Shown in pieces: positions 44,031 through 54,599 of a stretch of DNA of 64,000 nt. A program made the position numbers and the translations under genes. Origin of the DNA: Isoetes taiwanensis (lineage: Eukaryota > Streptophyta > Lycopodiopsida > Isoetales > Isoetaceae). Under the pieces are notes generated by a model that made no database searches, was not told the DNA's origin, and worked only from the letters and a program-made list of their open reading frames with translations. The first letter of the stretch is position 1. Each line of letters opens with the position of its first letter. The stretch covers positions 4,478,338 to 4,542,337 of the forward strand of contig JAJEKV010000023.1 in the NCBI GenBank assembly GCA_021234155.1, written 5' to 3'.

Positions 44031-44045
44031 CATCCTCTTGTAGTG

Positions 44046-45520
44046 ATCCCCTCCTGCATTAGGACTCCACCGGTAGCAATCTTACTGGCATCCGTTGCTA
44101 CTAGTTTATCCTTTTCGGGGTCCGGCAATGTGAGGACTGGTGCGGACGTTAAAGCATCCTTAAGCTTCTGAAAACTTCCCTGGACTTTTGCTTTCCAATG
44201 CTCAATCCAATCCTTCACTTTCTCATGCTTTGTAAGATCGGTAAGAGGTGCTGCAATCTTTGCAAAATCCTTAACAAACTTACGGTAATACCCTGCCAAT
44301 CCTAAAAAACTTCGGACCTCTGAAACATTACCTGTGATGGGCCAATCCTTGACTGCCTCTATCTTTGCTGGGTCTGTAGCAATTCCCTCTGCTGAAATGA
44401 CATGTCCCAAATAGTCCACCTTCGGAGTGGCAAACTTGCACTTAGAGAACTTGGCAAAGAGCTGGCGACGTCTTAGTTTTTGTAGCTCCTCCAGGGTCTT
44501 ACTGTAGATGAGAATGTCATCAAAGAAAATAACAACAAAATCATCCAAGTATTGTCGGAAGACATCATTCATTAACCGCATAAAAGTTGTGGGGGAATTA
44601 GTTAATCCAAAAGGCATAACGGTAAACTCATAATGCCCATATCTAGTGCGAAAAGCAGATTTATGGATATCCTCCTCTTTAATTCTTATTTGGTGATATC
44701 CGGAGCGTAAGTCAATCTTTGAAAAGTACTTGGCCCCTTGCAACTGGTCCATAAGATCGTCTGCTCTAGGCAAAGCATAGCAATTTTTGATCGTATGCTT
44801 GTTGAGCTGCCGATAATCTATACACATCCTCAGGGAGCCATCCTTCTTCTTAACAAAAAGGATAGGAGCGCCAAATGGCGAAACACTAGGTCGAATGAAG
44901 CCTAGGTTTAGTAACTCCTGAAGTTGCTTCTTAAGCTCTGCCAGTTCAGGGGGACTCATACGGTACGGGGCCTTACTGGTAGGCTTAGTACCTGGTTCCA
45001 AAGCCATCTCACATTCTACCCCTCTGAACAGAGGAAGTTTCTGGATCTCGTCTGGAAAGAGATCGCTAAATTCCTTGAGAAGATCAGCAATGCCCTCTGG
45101 CAAGGCATCAACTATTTGCTTCTGTTTAGCATCTGAGTCAATGGAGGCAAGTCTGATGACGCAAAGTAGCTTATCGTTGCGTATAGCCTTACTTAACTGC
45201 CTAATGGACATAGACTGCATAATGGGGTTTAATGGATCACCTTTAATAGTTATGTGGGCTCCATTAGCTGCGTTGAAGGTAATCTCTCGCTTTTCGCAGT
45301 CGATATTGGCTTTTGCAGATGCCAAGAATTCCATACCAACAATCAGATCATATTTGCCAATATCCATTAACTCGGCACCCAATGCAACTGGTGCGCCTGG
45401 CAGCTGCATTTTAAGGTTAATGCGACGGCCATGAGTATGTCTGATCTTACCACTGGCTAAAGTGACAGGTTTCGGTCGGGACCTCAAGCTGCAATACCTG
45501 GGCCATTCTAGGAGAAGCAA
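44046..45520 (-). pseudogene. Protease and reverse transcriptase of chromovirus 2
   Basis: The open frame of about 490 codons starts in the protease C-terminal half ([19 protein letters not shown]) and passes into [75 protein letters not shown], the catalytic box [13 protein letters not shown], then [10 protein letters not shown] and [19 protein letters not shown]. RNase H starts with [20 protein letters not shown], where element D cuts the gene. The FFDD box replaces the more usual YLDD or FIDD but keeps both aspartates. The frame is free of stops. The protease N-terminus is in the preceding frame (45447-46214). Confidence 0.92.
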
Positions 45521-46470
45521 AATTATGTGTACTTCCCATATCCATAAGAATGATAAAAGGCTTACTGTCTACTTGACCTATGGTGGAAATAACAGCAGGC
45601 TGACTTTCAGCATTGCCGGTCTCTATGGCTGCAAGGATATGGGACGCACCGTGAATATACTCAGGAGCCTCCTCCTCGACAGGTGGTGTAGACTCGAGAT
45701 CGTCCCAATCGAGGTCGGCCATGGCCAGCTGGGCAGTCTGTGTGATGTAAGGGCAATTCTGCATGAAGTGCCCGGGCCGCATATACCTGTAACATGCCTT
45801 GTCTCTGCGGAGCTGCTCTCGGGCCTCTTTGGGAATAGACTGTAAGAGGTTCCGAACTTCCTTACTGGCATTGTTCGGCTTGTCGGGCATGCTGAAGGTG
45901 ACTTTCTTTTCCCGGCGGCCGTTAGAGTTCTGCTGAGAGGGCCCAGGACTTGGTGAACGGGGCTTGTAGGGTGTGTACGGGCATGGCTGCGAGTAAGTGG
46001 CGGGGCGCTGGTACTGGTTTCGTGGTGCGTCCTCCTCAAGGCTCAATGCCTTAGCCTCAGCCTCTGCAACTGATTTCGGGTCTATGGCCTTAACCATTCG
46101 TTTAATTGATGAGGCCAACCCTTCAATATAGCCCTCCACCGCCCTCTTTTCATTCATTCCTGGCACATAGAGCCTCAAGCGCATGAATTCATCAGTGTAG
46201 GCTTGAACTGACATACCAGGGTGATAGTAGTGGCGTGATAATCAATCTTCTTATGGCCCGCCAAGGTGGATAACGCACGGAGCGCCCACCAAGATGCTTC
46301 AGAAGAAGGGCACAAGTTCTTGGAGAAGACCAAGACCTCACCTTGCCGGAAGGCTGAAAGGAAAAATCAGGTCAAATGGTTACCCATTGCCCTAATTTGG
46401 GGATCCCTGGAGGTCTCCGCTTCCTTTTCTAAGTTAACGAGAATCTTCTCCTATTCTGCTTCTTCTTTAT
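45447..46470 (-). pseudogene. gag of chromovirus 2 with degenerate zinc knuckle, running into protease
   Basis: From about 46470 to 46215 a broken frame holds the N-terminal capsid piece (WWALRALSTLAGHKKIDY). From ATG 46214 an open frame of 255 codons gives the capsid C-terminal domain (MSVQAYTDEFMRLRLYVPGM, VEGYIEGL), a proline/serine-rich spacer and a knuckle, CYRYMRPGHFMQNC. The second cysteine is replaced by tyrosine, so zinc binding would be lost or weakened. The protease active site follows as [14 protein letters not shown], where DMG stands for the usual DSG or DTG, which would abolish catalysis. The next frame (45520-44046) overlaps by about 70 bases, a frameshift position. Confidence 0.85.
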
Positions 46471-46475
46471 CATCC

Positions 46476-47393
46476 CTAAGACTTATCTTGGTGTCCCAAA
46501 GGTCTTCCTCCTCTTGATCCACCCCTCCCATGGTGATCTGCAATGGCTGATCTGCAAGAGAAGGCCGCATGTGAGCTGCAAATTGACTGGGGTGTATCAG
46601 TCAATAGAAACTGCCGAAGAGACAAAAGGGTCTCAACGGGCTCTAGCTCCTCTGACCGATATACCAGCAAGCTCTCTACTTGTGGCGGATGCACCACCGG
46701 TGTCGTAAAGTCGAGGAAGTCATCCTGGCAATACTCGGCAGGATCATAGAGGACCTCTATCTTTCGACGGCCCCGCATATCAGCAATAACGCGGTAGGCC
46801 CACATAATGTCCTCTAGAATCAGGTACTCTTGGTTATTCAAGAGTACGGTAGGAAGAAGATTTAGCCCTTCGAGCTTGAGGGCTTTCTCTCGGCTTGCCG
46901 GGGCTTCGGTGGCGAGTTCCCTCCACCTTACAAAATCCTGCTCGTCGACGACCTCATCGTCTTCCGGGTCATGAGGTACTGGTGTAGAATTTTGCTCGGC
47001 AGTTATTTGCTCATCTTCAATATACTGGTCCATGATAATAGCCAGTGCAAAGCGGGCCTCAAAACAGACTTCCCGATCTATAGTAACGATGGGAAGGTCG
47101 GTTCCTCTTCTCCTTATGCCCTTGATGACATTCCGGGCATGCTCATCACCTCCTAACATCTCGAGCAAAGTGTGGAAGTCGAGGTAGAGCTGTGAGTCGT
47201 CTTCATTGAAGACACATACAGGCACGATCTCCTCACAATAGAACCGAAGGAAAGCAGCATAGTCGGGGTGCGCCTGCATGTTAGAGACGAGGTCCACTTG
47301 CTGGAGCAGATAAGGATGAAGAACATCAAAGGGAACCGCGGGGTCCCAGTGCTCACCATCCAAATACCACTGGTGTAGAGTTGGGCGAGCCAT
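46476..47393 (-). CDS. Extra ORF2 of chromovirus 2 (305 codons), unknown function
   Basis: An ATG-initiated frame (ATG at 47393-47391) between the H3-containing frame and gag. The protein is acidic, with many leucines, aromatic residues and glutamates (e.g. HPDYAAFLRFYCEEIVPVCV, LYLDFHTLLEMLGGDEHARN, EDDEVVDEQDFVRWRELATE). The end is basic and glycine-rich (HHGRGGSRGG) and is probably out of the original frame. I recognise no domain. It is intact over more than 900 bases, which suggests it was maintained until recently. It could be a diverged matrix-like gag extension, but its size and separate start favour an additional protein. Confidence 0.6.
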   Translation of the reverse strand: MARPTLHQWYLDGEHWDPAVPFDVLHPYLLQQVDLVSNMQAHPDYAAFLRFYCEEIVPVCVFNEDDSQLYLDFHTLLEMLGGDEHARNVIKGIRRRGTDLPIVTIDREVCFEARFALAIIMDQYIEDEQITAEQNSTPVPHDPEDDEVVDEQDFVRWRELATEAPASREKALKLEGLNLLPTVLLNNQEYLILEDIMWAYRVIADMRGRRKIEVLYDPAEYCQDDFLDFTTPVVHPPQVESLLVYRSEELEPVETLLSLRQFLLTDTPQSICSSHAAFSCRSAIADHHGRGGSRGGRPLGHQDKS

Positions 47394-47656
47394 GAGGATG
47401 AAGGCGCAAGGGAGGAGGAGACGAACTCTAGAAGCAAAAATGAAAATGAAACCCTAATGGGCCCAAAAAGTGGCTTTATACTTATCGGCACGCTTTCCTA
47501 GGTTATTAAAAAAATTATTATTTATTTAATAATTTAAACTTAGGTACACACCAAGTGGCGGAAAAAGACACTTTTATATTTATAGCTTCACAAAAAGAGT
47601 ATTTTACATTGATAGGTCTACGAAATTTTACAACAAAATAAAGAAGGTTCCCATAG

Positions 47657-48044
47657 TCACCGAAACTCCCCTCGGATCCTCCTTGCGAGCTGGATATCCT
47701 TGGGCATTATGGTAACCCTCTTTGCATGGATGGCGCAGAGGTTGGCATCACTCAAAATCTCTATGAGGTAAGCCTCGGCTGCCTCCTGGAGTGCGAGAAT
47801 AGCAAAGGCCTGAAACCTCAGGTCGGTCTTAAATTCTTGGGCAATCTCCCGTACAAGCCGCTGGAAAGGTAGCCGGCGAATCAATGGCTCAGTAGTCTTC
47901 TGATACTTACGTATCTCGCGAAGACGGTCGGAACCTATGGGGCTTCCTCGGCTTGACAGTTTCCTTGAGCAATTTCAAGGACTTCCCACCGGTCGAGGGA
48001 TGTTTCGCCCTCTGGACAATCTGCTCCCGTCGCTGAGCTGACAT
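47657..48044 (-). other. Histone H3 domain within ORF1
   Basis: The fold reads [58 protein letters not shown] and [19 protein letters not shown], equivalent to H3 residues from about 48 to 134, in order and without gaps. Loop 1 has canonical length, so the domain is closer to replication or replacement H3 than to CENH3. The tail keeps STGGK (H3 10-14) and KPHRFRP (37-43) but lacks the segment around K27. Replaced core positions include SSAVA to AFAIL and VGLFEDT to IEILSDA. The stop follows RGEFR where H3 ends RGERA, so the C-terminus is natural. Confidence 0.9.
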
Positions 48045-48890
48045 CTTCTTTCCAATTTGGGCATCCTTCTGAAGCCGGGTCTTGTAGTTGACGCCTCCCC
48101 GTGTGGGCTTCGTATGCTTCCTCTTCCTGTTACTCCACCGATCCTCCTTATCTGGGACAACAGTGTTCTGGCCTCCTTCCTGACTGACATGTTGATCTAT
48201 ATTTTGGTCAACATTTTGATCCCCCTACTGGTCAACATTCTGATCCCCCTGCTGATCAACATTTGCATCCCTGGCCTCTTTGTCCAAGCGCACTTGTATC
48301 CGCCTGACAATCTCCGTATGGTACCGGGCCGGGTGAGCTCGCATGTCCGCTTGCACAAGGTCCATGCGATCTTGGGTGAAACTAGATGGAACATTTTCGA
48401 AAACGAAGCTATAAAGTTCTTCGTTCCAAAAGAAAGTGGGAAGATTGTAATGGTCCCTGTACATAAGTACATGGCCTTTACCAAGGTAATAGAAACTGTT
48501 GGCCCGCTCTTCTGGTAGGGCACTAGCTATTTGCTGAAGGTCTTCTACCCTAGCAAGGTGTAGAATCCATTGGGCCTCTGTCCGGATAAGCTCTGCAGGA
48601 TCCTCCTCGGGGCCGGCTTGTAGGTAGAACTTGACAATGGCCCAGGCTTGGTCAGGCTACTCTACAAGGGTGTAAGGTTGGTCTGCAGCATTTAGCTTCC
48701 TAAGGAAGCGCTCATTGAAATGGAAGATGGGGTGAGGGATCCTACGGCCCTCAGTAAAATGAGTCACAAGAAGATTTAAGACAGTGTCAATCATGGGACT
48801 ATCATCTGCAAGATGGTCTACTAAAACGCTAAACAACTGGAAGACAATCGCCTTATTTAGGTCCACGGTGAGCTTGGAGCGCGACGTCAT
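47657..48890 (-). pseudogene. Extra ORF1 of chromovirus 2: unknown domain joined to histone H3
   Basis: From ATG 48890 one frame runs about 220 codons through an unrecognised, probably helical domain (KAIVFQLFSVLVDHLADD, EAQWILHLARVEDLQQIA, FFWNEELYSFVFENVP, QADMRAHPARYHTEIVRR). It then runs through a linker of D-Q-N-V repeats and a basic stretch (NRKRKHTKPTRGG), and without changing frame into an H3-like tail (STGGKS.., [10 protein letters not shown]). A frameshift of about ten missing bases near 47925 follows. The histone fold then continues to the TGA at 47657. Lesions are two in-frame TAG codons (48657 and 48225) and this shift; the rest is open for over 1.2 kb. It lies on the same strand as gag-pol, between PBS and gag, so it belongs to the element and is not a random host gene. 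Confidence 0.8.
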
Positions 48891-48911
48891 GGCACTGGCG
48901 ATGGCTAACAA

Positions 48912-49553
48912 GAGAGAAGAAGTAGGGCGCTCAGGTTTGAATGGGTGGCGCTAGAGGGTAGGCGAAGGCGCTAAGGGTTTAGGGTGGTTGCAAGGTATCA
49001 GTCTATGGCAGAAAAGGAGCTCAAGTCCGGCGGCTATGGCAGAAGAAAGTCGTCCAAACTAACACACTTTTGAAAAAGTAACACAAATTTGAATTTAACT
49101 TTTAACTTTTTTATTAAAAATTTTCAATTTTTTTTTTTTTAAAACGGACGCGTATTTTTATACGCGGGACCGTATGGGGCGCTACGAGCGTTATACGCCC
49201 CTAACTTTTTAAAAGAAACACCTCGGACGACAGCAGCGCCCCTTTTGACTTTTCGGCCTGCTGTCGACTTTCTGCCCTCGGGAGACGTGCCCCCTAGGGT
49301 ATTTGGGAGGTGCCCGATCCATTGGAACCATTTTCGCCTCCATCCGAGCTACCTACAAAAAGTTATGGCCCTTCCAAACTGGGGTCCTCCAGTCGCCCTA
49401 AACTTCTCAAAAACTTACAATCTATTACATTAACCTAGCACAAAATCAAACATCAAAGAGCTAAACAATCATACTAGCTTAAACTCCCACCTAACTACCG
49501 AACTAGCGAGTTAGGGTTTGGTCAGTGCTATGATTTCGGGCAACCGAAATCAT
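48912..49553 (-). other. Leader of chromovirus 2
   Basis: Region between the primer site and ORF1. It contains an A-rich tract on the minus strand (about 49085-49145) and no clear frame. Palindromic GTATTTTTATACGCG and TATACGC words lie at 49150-49195. Confidence 0.6.
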
Positions 49554-49566
49554 GGCTCGATACCAA
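49554..49566 (-). other. Primer binding site of chromovirus 2
   Basis: On the minus strand TTGGTATCGAGCC directly follows the LTR end GTCCGCCA. It resembles the initiator tRNA-Met primer site (TGGTATCAGAGC) used by many plant Ty3/gypsy and copia elements. Confidence 0.85.
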
Positions 49567-51146
49567 TGGCGGACTCCCGAGAACATATCGACGCCGGGGT
49601 ATACATACGGGGACTTTCCCCTCCCATGGCAACCATCTCGCCATGAGCAGGGCCCTCCGTCTAACTCGGGCCATCCATGGAAAGATGCTCGAGTGAAGGA
49701 CACAGAGGGGTCATTCGGCCCACGCCTTCAATGGGGCTCCTATGTCGCGGAAGCGTGAATACAAGGTTAGCATACAACATAATCATATCATGAATACCAC
49801 CACGAAGGGTGGCACATCCATCCAACTGATAATAACAGAGAAGATACATTTAATACTAGAGAAAACACCCCAAACCCATGGTTCTACCCCGGCTCAGACT
49901 CCAGTGAGGATCGACTGACGGCTAGGTCTCAAGAGATCAGCAGACCGAATCTTGACATGGCGTTGGCTGGCATAGAACATCGGCTAGGGTTGTCCACTCC
50001 ATCCGCCCCTCCTGTGCACACTTTGCAGATGAGTCGAATCATGCTATGGCATCACTATAGCCTTCCGGAGGCGCAGACTTAAGGTGTCACCCTTCAAGCC
50101 TACTCCAGGGTTCATGAAGCCCTGGTCCGATGAGACAGGTCAGGGAATTCTCCCCTTTCAGGATCACAGTGGTTCCATGGGTGAGCTAGAGAATACGTGC
50201 CGCATCAGCGACCCCCGCATCCCTACCCGACTTACTCCCCTAAATCTACGCAAAGTACCAGGTGCCCCATACGGGTCACACCTCCGTACCCAGGGAGTGT
50301 CAGACCCATACTCGGCCCTCTACGTGACCGACTATTAGGTCTAGCCCACTGTAGGAGTCCCAGGAGCCTTTTATATTCGTGCAAGACCCCACCCCCACTT
50401 CACCACTGCGTCCCTTCTCTGATGCTAAGCAATTCCATAGCATCCATGACTCGGTGGTCTCTTGTGCACAGGCCGCATCTAATTGGGAATTAAAGGAGCT
50501 ACTAGGAGCATACTAAGAGCATAAGGCACAGAGGTCTCTACCCCCCTCTAATCCCTGCTTTACGGAAGGCTAACAGAAATACTTTCATAGATTCATCCAT
50601 CCATTCATAACAAAACATAATCCATAATTGAAATGTAATCCTAAATATCAAAGAAGGGTTAATCCTAAGCAAGGACAACCAGAGAAGACTCAGAGAAGAC
50701 TGACTGAAGCGCTAGCCCTAGAGATATCAAACTAGACTATCTACTAACCCGAGTTTCGACTTGATCCATTATCATGGGGTGCCTCCATCTTCGAAGAACT
50801 TGGGTGCTTATCAGACTTGGGCGTTCAGCAACAACTGGGGCGCTCCACAGCTCCTCCTCCTGGCTCGATTATGGGGCCAAAGGGGGTAGGGATCCAACTT
50901 GATGGCCCAAGTTAGCATTCACATGCTGGCCAATCGAGTTTGGCCAAGTGGCATGTCCTAATTAAGTCAATTAGATACCATTCCCTTAATTATAGGTAAT
51001 TATCCTTTAATAATTAATTTAGCATAGCTAAATTAATCCCTTTTAGGTCAACCCCCTATGTTAAAATACCCCATGGTGGCGTATGTTTACTGCGTGACGT
51101 GTTAGTATATTTATACGTCTACCGTATAAATATGTAGAACGTCACA
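49567..51146 (-). repeat. 5' LTR of chromovirus 2
   Basis: On the minus strand it starts TGTGACGTTCTACATATTTA and ends GGGAGTCCGCCA. It is near-identical to 34993-36575, which points to a recent insertion. The flank TCCAC at 51147 completes the target duplication. Confidence 0.92.
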
Positions 51147-51151
51147 TCCAC

Positions 51152-51838
51152 TGCCTTCCTATCTGTGGCTGATGCCACAATGGTGGCGACCCTATTGAAG
51201 GGGTGCTCACCATTTGATTAGTGAAATAACCTCAAAGGTTATTCGCCCCTTCAAATATTAAGGATTGGCATAATAGTTTAACATAATGTATATGTCCCTA
51301 GGCATTATTCCAAGCTGTACCATACAAACGATCAAAAAAATGCACATTGTACGAGAAAATTATGCAGATCAAAATTTTTGCATTAGAAGCAAGGCATGCT
51401 CACTTATAGGGGATAGGTTGAAAAATAAAGTGGGATTATAGTGGGGCTATCTGGATCTTCTATGTCATAGCCCACAGAAAGTAGGTCCGATTGTGCTACC
51501 TAGAACTCCCGGAATTCCCCTCAACCGTGAGTTCCCAGAACTCCCCACACATAACCGCTATTGATCTCCAGGAGCAGCCTGAAGCCCAGCTTCAGAAATT
51601 CTATCACATGGACTTGATACTGCAGTAGCAGTATTGCTCAAAGAGAAGTCACGAACGCTCCAAGAACGGAGTGACCTCACAAGCAGCACCAAAATATGGA
51701 GTTGCTTGAAACAAGCCAAATTGATTCCCAATCAATTCGAAATAGTCTAAAACCCCCAGAGGCAAAAGATCAAGCATCCAGGGAAAACGGATTGCTCCAA
51801 TTGCTTGGCTCCAGAGGTCAAACTGTCATTCCAGAAAT
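51152..51838. other. Spacer, no gene recognised
   Basis: The sequence continues the pre-insertion host DNA (..GGCAGC/TCCAC/TGCCTTCC..). Repeated words CCAGAACTCCC / AGAACTCCCGGAATTCCCC occur at about 51510-51550. No conserved frame. Confidence 0.5.
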
Positions 51839-51885
51839 AACCATCATTCAATTAAATTGGGATTATGTCTTAATTTTGGGATAAA
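51839..51885 (+). mobile_element. Left terminus of a third AACCATCATTCA element (C)
   Basis: AACCATCATTCAATTAAATTG, then GGATTATGTC and TTAATTTTGGGA, are almost identical to the ends of elements A and B. The element would extend to the right, where two transposase-like genes lie on the minus strand. I did not find the opposite end before 64000. The flank AAAT would be the duplication if it follows the 4-bp rule. Confidence 0.75.
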
Positions 51886-52079
51886 TTTTATATTGCACTT
51901 TTTTAGTAACTTTGTTAAATTCACTTTTTTAGTAACTTTGTTGCCCTTAGACTAGAATAGACGTTAACATATAATCACACACGGGAATATAAACTCACAC
52001 CTTAACTTCAAATTACAAAATCATATATCATGGAACTCAAGTAGTACACAACTTTTATTAACTGTAGAAAAGATACATA

Positions 52080-54558
52080 GTAATTGTTTTTCATTTTTCC
52101 ACTAGCATCCCCAAGGATATGAGAACCTTATTCCTTACATCCTGAGGTATTGTAACTCTCGCTGTTTTACTAGGAATAGTTTTTGGAGTCCACGAGTACA
52201 ATACGGTTTCAATGTCTAGCCAAAGATCAGGATCACTTGGATTTCTCCTCCACCTCTTTGTCTAATAATCTGAATATCTTTCTTTATCGGTGACATTACT
52301 CAACCGATGTCTTTGGACACCACCATTCCACGCGCAGCACCTTATTGAAGTTAACATCACCTTCTTCTTTGCAAATATCCGAGATAGTCCATCCCAACCC
52401 ACCTTTGGATAGGTCTCTAGATCTGCTTTGGTTTTACTACTACAAATTGGTTGCACTCCACGTCGGTAGAAGGTTCATAAGAATCCATGCCTAGATATTT
52501 TGGCCTATCCTTCTTAGGACCAACATAGTGTTTATCAGTTGAGGAGGAGCATATGCCTTCACAATGCTACTAATGGTACCATCATCTTTTCACACCGACT
52601 AATGTTTTCCACTTACTTTTAGGGAACCACCCTTCTTTCAGCTCTTGAGGAGGATGTGTCTACCTCATCCAACAAGTTGATCACCTTCTTCCAATAATCT
52701 ATCAATGCACGCGATTAGTGTCATCTGAATTAGTTTGCCAATGCTTGATGTAGTCATTGATGCCATCCTTAGTCAATCCCAATTGCTTGACTTCTTGAGT
52801 TGGTTTTAGAGCTTTTGGTTGACCAGAGGTATCATAGGCTTGTCATTTGCATCCCCAAATTTCTGCCCCACCTCTCCACTTCTCCTACGAAGGTCTCATT
52901 TTCCATTGCATGATTGGAATCCCTTCTCTCACCCAAAAAGTGAATTGAAGAGGTCTAGAATGACCTTCCATGTCGAGAGCATAACCATCCACAAAACTCT
53001 TCCAATCGGGCACTTCTTCTATGATAGATCCTATAGGAGATGGATTTGTACATCCATGAAATATTTCCAATAGCACAGGAAAGTTGGTAGCTGTCTTTGT
53101 CTCAATACATGACTATATTTTCCAAACAATGCATCCACATCCTCATGAGTATGTGGGGCATTAGGAACCCCAAATTGACTCTTTCAAAAACACCCACGGT
53201 TTGTTAAGTAGGATAGGAAAGAAAACATCCACTGTTCTTATTTTGACCAAGACAATTATCTAGTTGCAAGAGAAACTTTCAAGGCAGATCTCGAGGTTTA
53301 GCGAGATGTTGAAGCTCCAACATGTTCATTAGGTCCATTCCTCCTAAATCTTGCCTTGCTAAACTTTTCAATACTATTAGGGGTTCCATCCAACAATGCA
53401 CTATGTAGTGCGGCTCGGCTAGTGTAGGATCCTGTAGGTGACCATTGTAACCCTTCTCATAGTTTCTTAAACACCTCATGATACTCCCAATGTGAAAATC
53501 TGGACCATCACTCCACAACTCTAAACCTGAAATGGCCATAATAGGTGCGAGACTGCCCATGCAATATTGCCTTGATCATTGAAATTTTGCAAAGGGTATG
53601 ATCTTCCACATGACTTAGGAATGTACTTGAATTGTGGAAGACAAGTCTTACTGTTGGTCCATTTTATCATGTATAATACATAGATAGTTATTAGGTTCCA
53701 TTGCGAGATAAGGTCCTCCACATCCAATAAGTTGATCTACATGATAGTTGATCTGTCATATGGTCCTTCATATGTTCCCTTATCTTTGCCCTTAGACTTG
53801 GTTGCAGTCTTATCTAGTGTCTCCTTCAGCTTGGCACATAAATTGCACTTGGCAAAGTTGTTTGAAGTTGCTATGGTCACATGCTTGAAATGCCTATTCC
53901 ATAGCCTACTAAAAGCTGGGCTGGGATATAGAGGCCACTCCAAGTTCAGAAGCAATGCATTTATTTCCTCTAATATGCTCTTACGGGTACAATGGGATGG
54001 CAATCTCTTTTCAACAATAACTCTACCCTGTTCATCCTTCTTACTCTTATGTGGCATGTTTTTCGCATTGAAATCCACATATCTTTCAAATATTTCCTTT
54101 GCGGCTATAGTTCTTGAGGTAGGCCTTACCGGGGATGTGTTCCCATGCAATGCAATTTTACTACCATTTTCATGTCTCTTTTGCGGTTATTGCCAAGAAG
54201 AGGTTGGAATTCCATGTATAGCCATCCATGCTTTTGAACATATCCACTTTCCATTCAATGGGAATCTTTTCTTCTTTGATCTTTCATCCTGAATTGCATA
54301 GCCAAATATGGTGTACATGAAATTCCTCCTGCTATCACACTTATGTTCCTGATATGTAGCTCTTGCTCCCACCAACTCCTCTACTGTGAACATTCTAACA
54401 CAAGAAAAACAACAACATTCACCTCCTCTAACCTTCATCATAGCTTCAGGAGAACAATCATAATCTGACTTGCATCTTTTGGTGGGATAATGTTTGAAAG
54501 TTGGAAGTGGCCTCTTGCTACACTGTGTGAACATTGTTGACAATAAGCAGAGTTTCAT
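52080..54558 (-). pseudogene. Putative transposase 1 (DUF7869-like), decayed
   Basis: From ATG 54558 the minus strand reads a Cys-containing N-terminal region (HYPTKRCKSDYDCSPEAM, ECCCFSCVRMFTVEELVGA, RRNFMYTIFGYAIQDE), then IAAKEIFERYVDF, KFAKCNLCAKLKE-type residues and LCIIHDKMDQ (about 53690). A frameshifted block equivalent to LDN..GQNKN follows, then HTHEDVDALFGKYSH (about 53110), EEVPDWKSFVDGY (about 53000) and a C-terminal part to about 52085. The LDN-x-NKNR and GHTH-D-D motifs are typical of a family that I know as DUF7869, widespread in mosses, lycophytes and animals. Many stops and shifts are present. The neighbouring terminus at 51839 suggests it may be the transposase of the element A/B/C family. 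Confidence 0.6.
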
Positions 54559-54599
54559 TAAAGTTGGAATTCTGAAGACAAGTTGGAATAATTTTTATA

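Larger units (their letters stand above)
39025..44045. mobile_element. CACTA-like non-autonomous element D inside chromovirus 2 pol
   Basis: About 5 kb separates the RT part (GVLMQEG, ending at about 44046) from the RNase H part (DSKKMNETEQ, from about 39015). The right end, read inward on the minus strand, is CACTACAAGAGG, the standard CACTA outer terminus. Both subterminal regions carry arrays of GTCAGAAAAATCGTC (left) and its complement (right), in inverted orientation as usual for CACTA elements. The left terminus is not clean: no CACTA is visible, and a few host bases may be lost. No TNP2-type transposase is encoded. The interior holds a 70-bp minisatellite and a TATA-like motif. Confidence 0.75.
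34993..51146 (-). mobile_element. Chromovirus 2: Ty3/gypsy LTR retrotransposon with extra ORFs, minus strand
   Basis: Both borders carry the 5-bp duplication TCCAC (34988-34992 and 51147-51151). The LTRs of about 1.58 kb at each end are nearly identical apart from the outermost bases and a few short differences, so this insertion is younger than chromovirus 1. Read on the minus strand, the order is 5' LTR (51146-49567), PBS, an unknown-histone H3 frame, a 305-codon frame, gag, protease-RT, then a 5-kb CACTA-like insertion, RNase H, integrase, chromodomain, PPT and 3' LTR (36575-34993). Two extra frames between LTR and gag are not part of the standard chromovirus plan. Confidence 0.93.

Noticed and set aside
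47657-47884. Histone H3 as an independent host gene
   Set aside because: The H3 tail is in the same frame as the preceding 220-codon domain, on the element's coding strand between PBS and gag, and no separate promoter, start or insertion duplication is seen. An H3 retrogene inserted in the element cannot be fully excluded.
47657-48044. Centromeric CENH3
   Set aside because: Loop 1 has canonical length, and the core matches ordinary H3 ([26 protein letters not shown]). CENH3 usually has a longer loop 1 and a diverged core.
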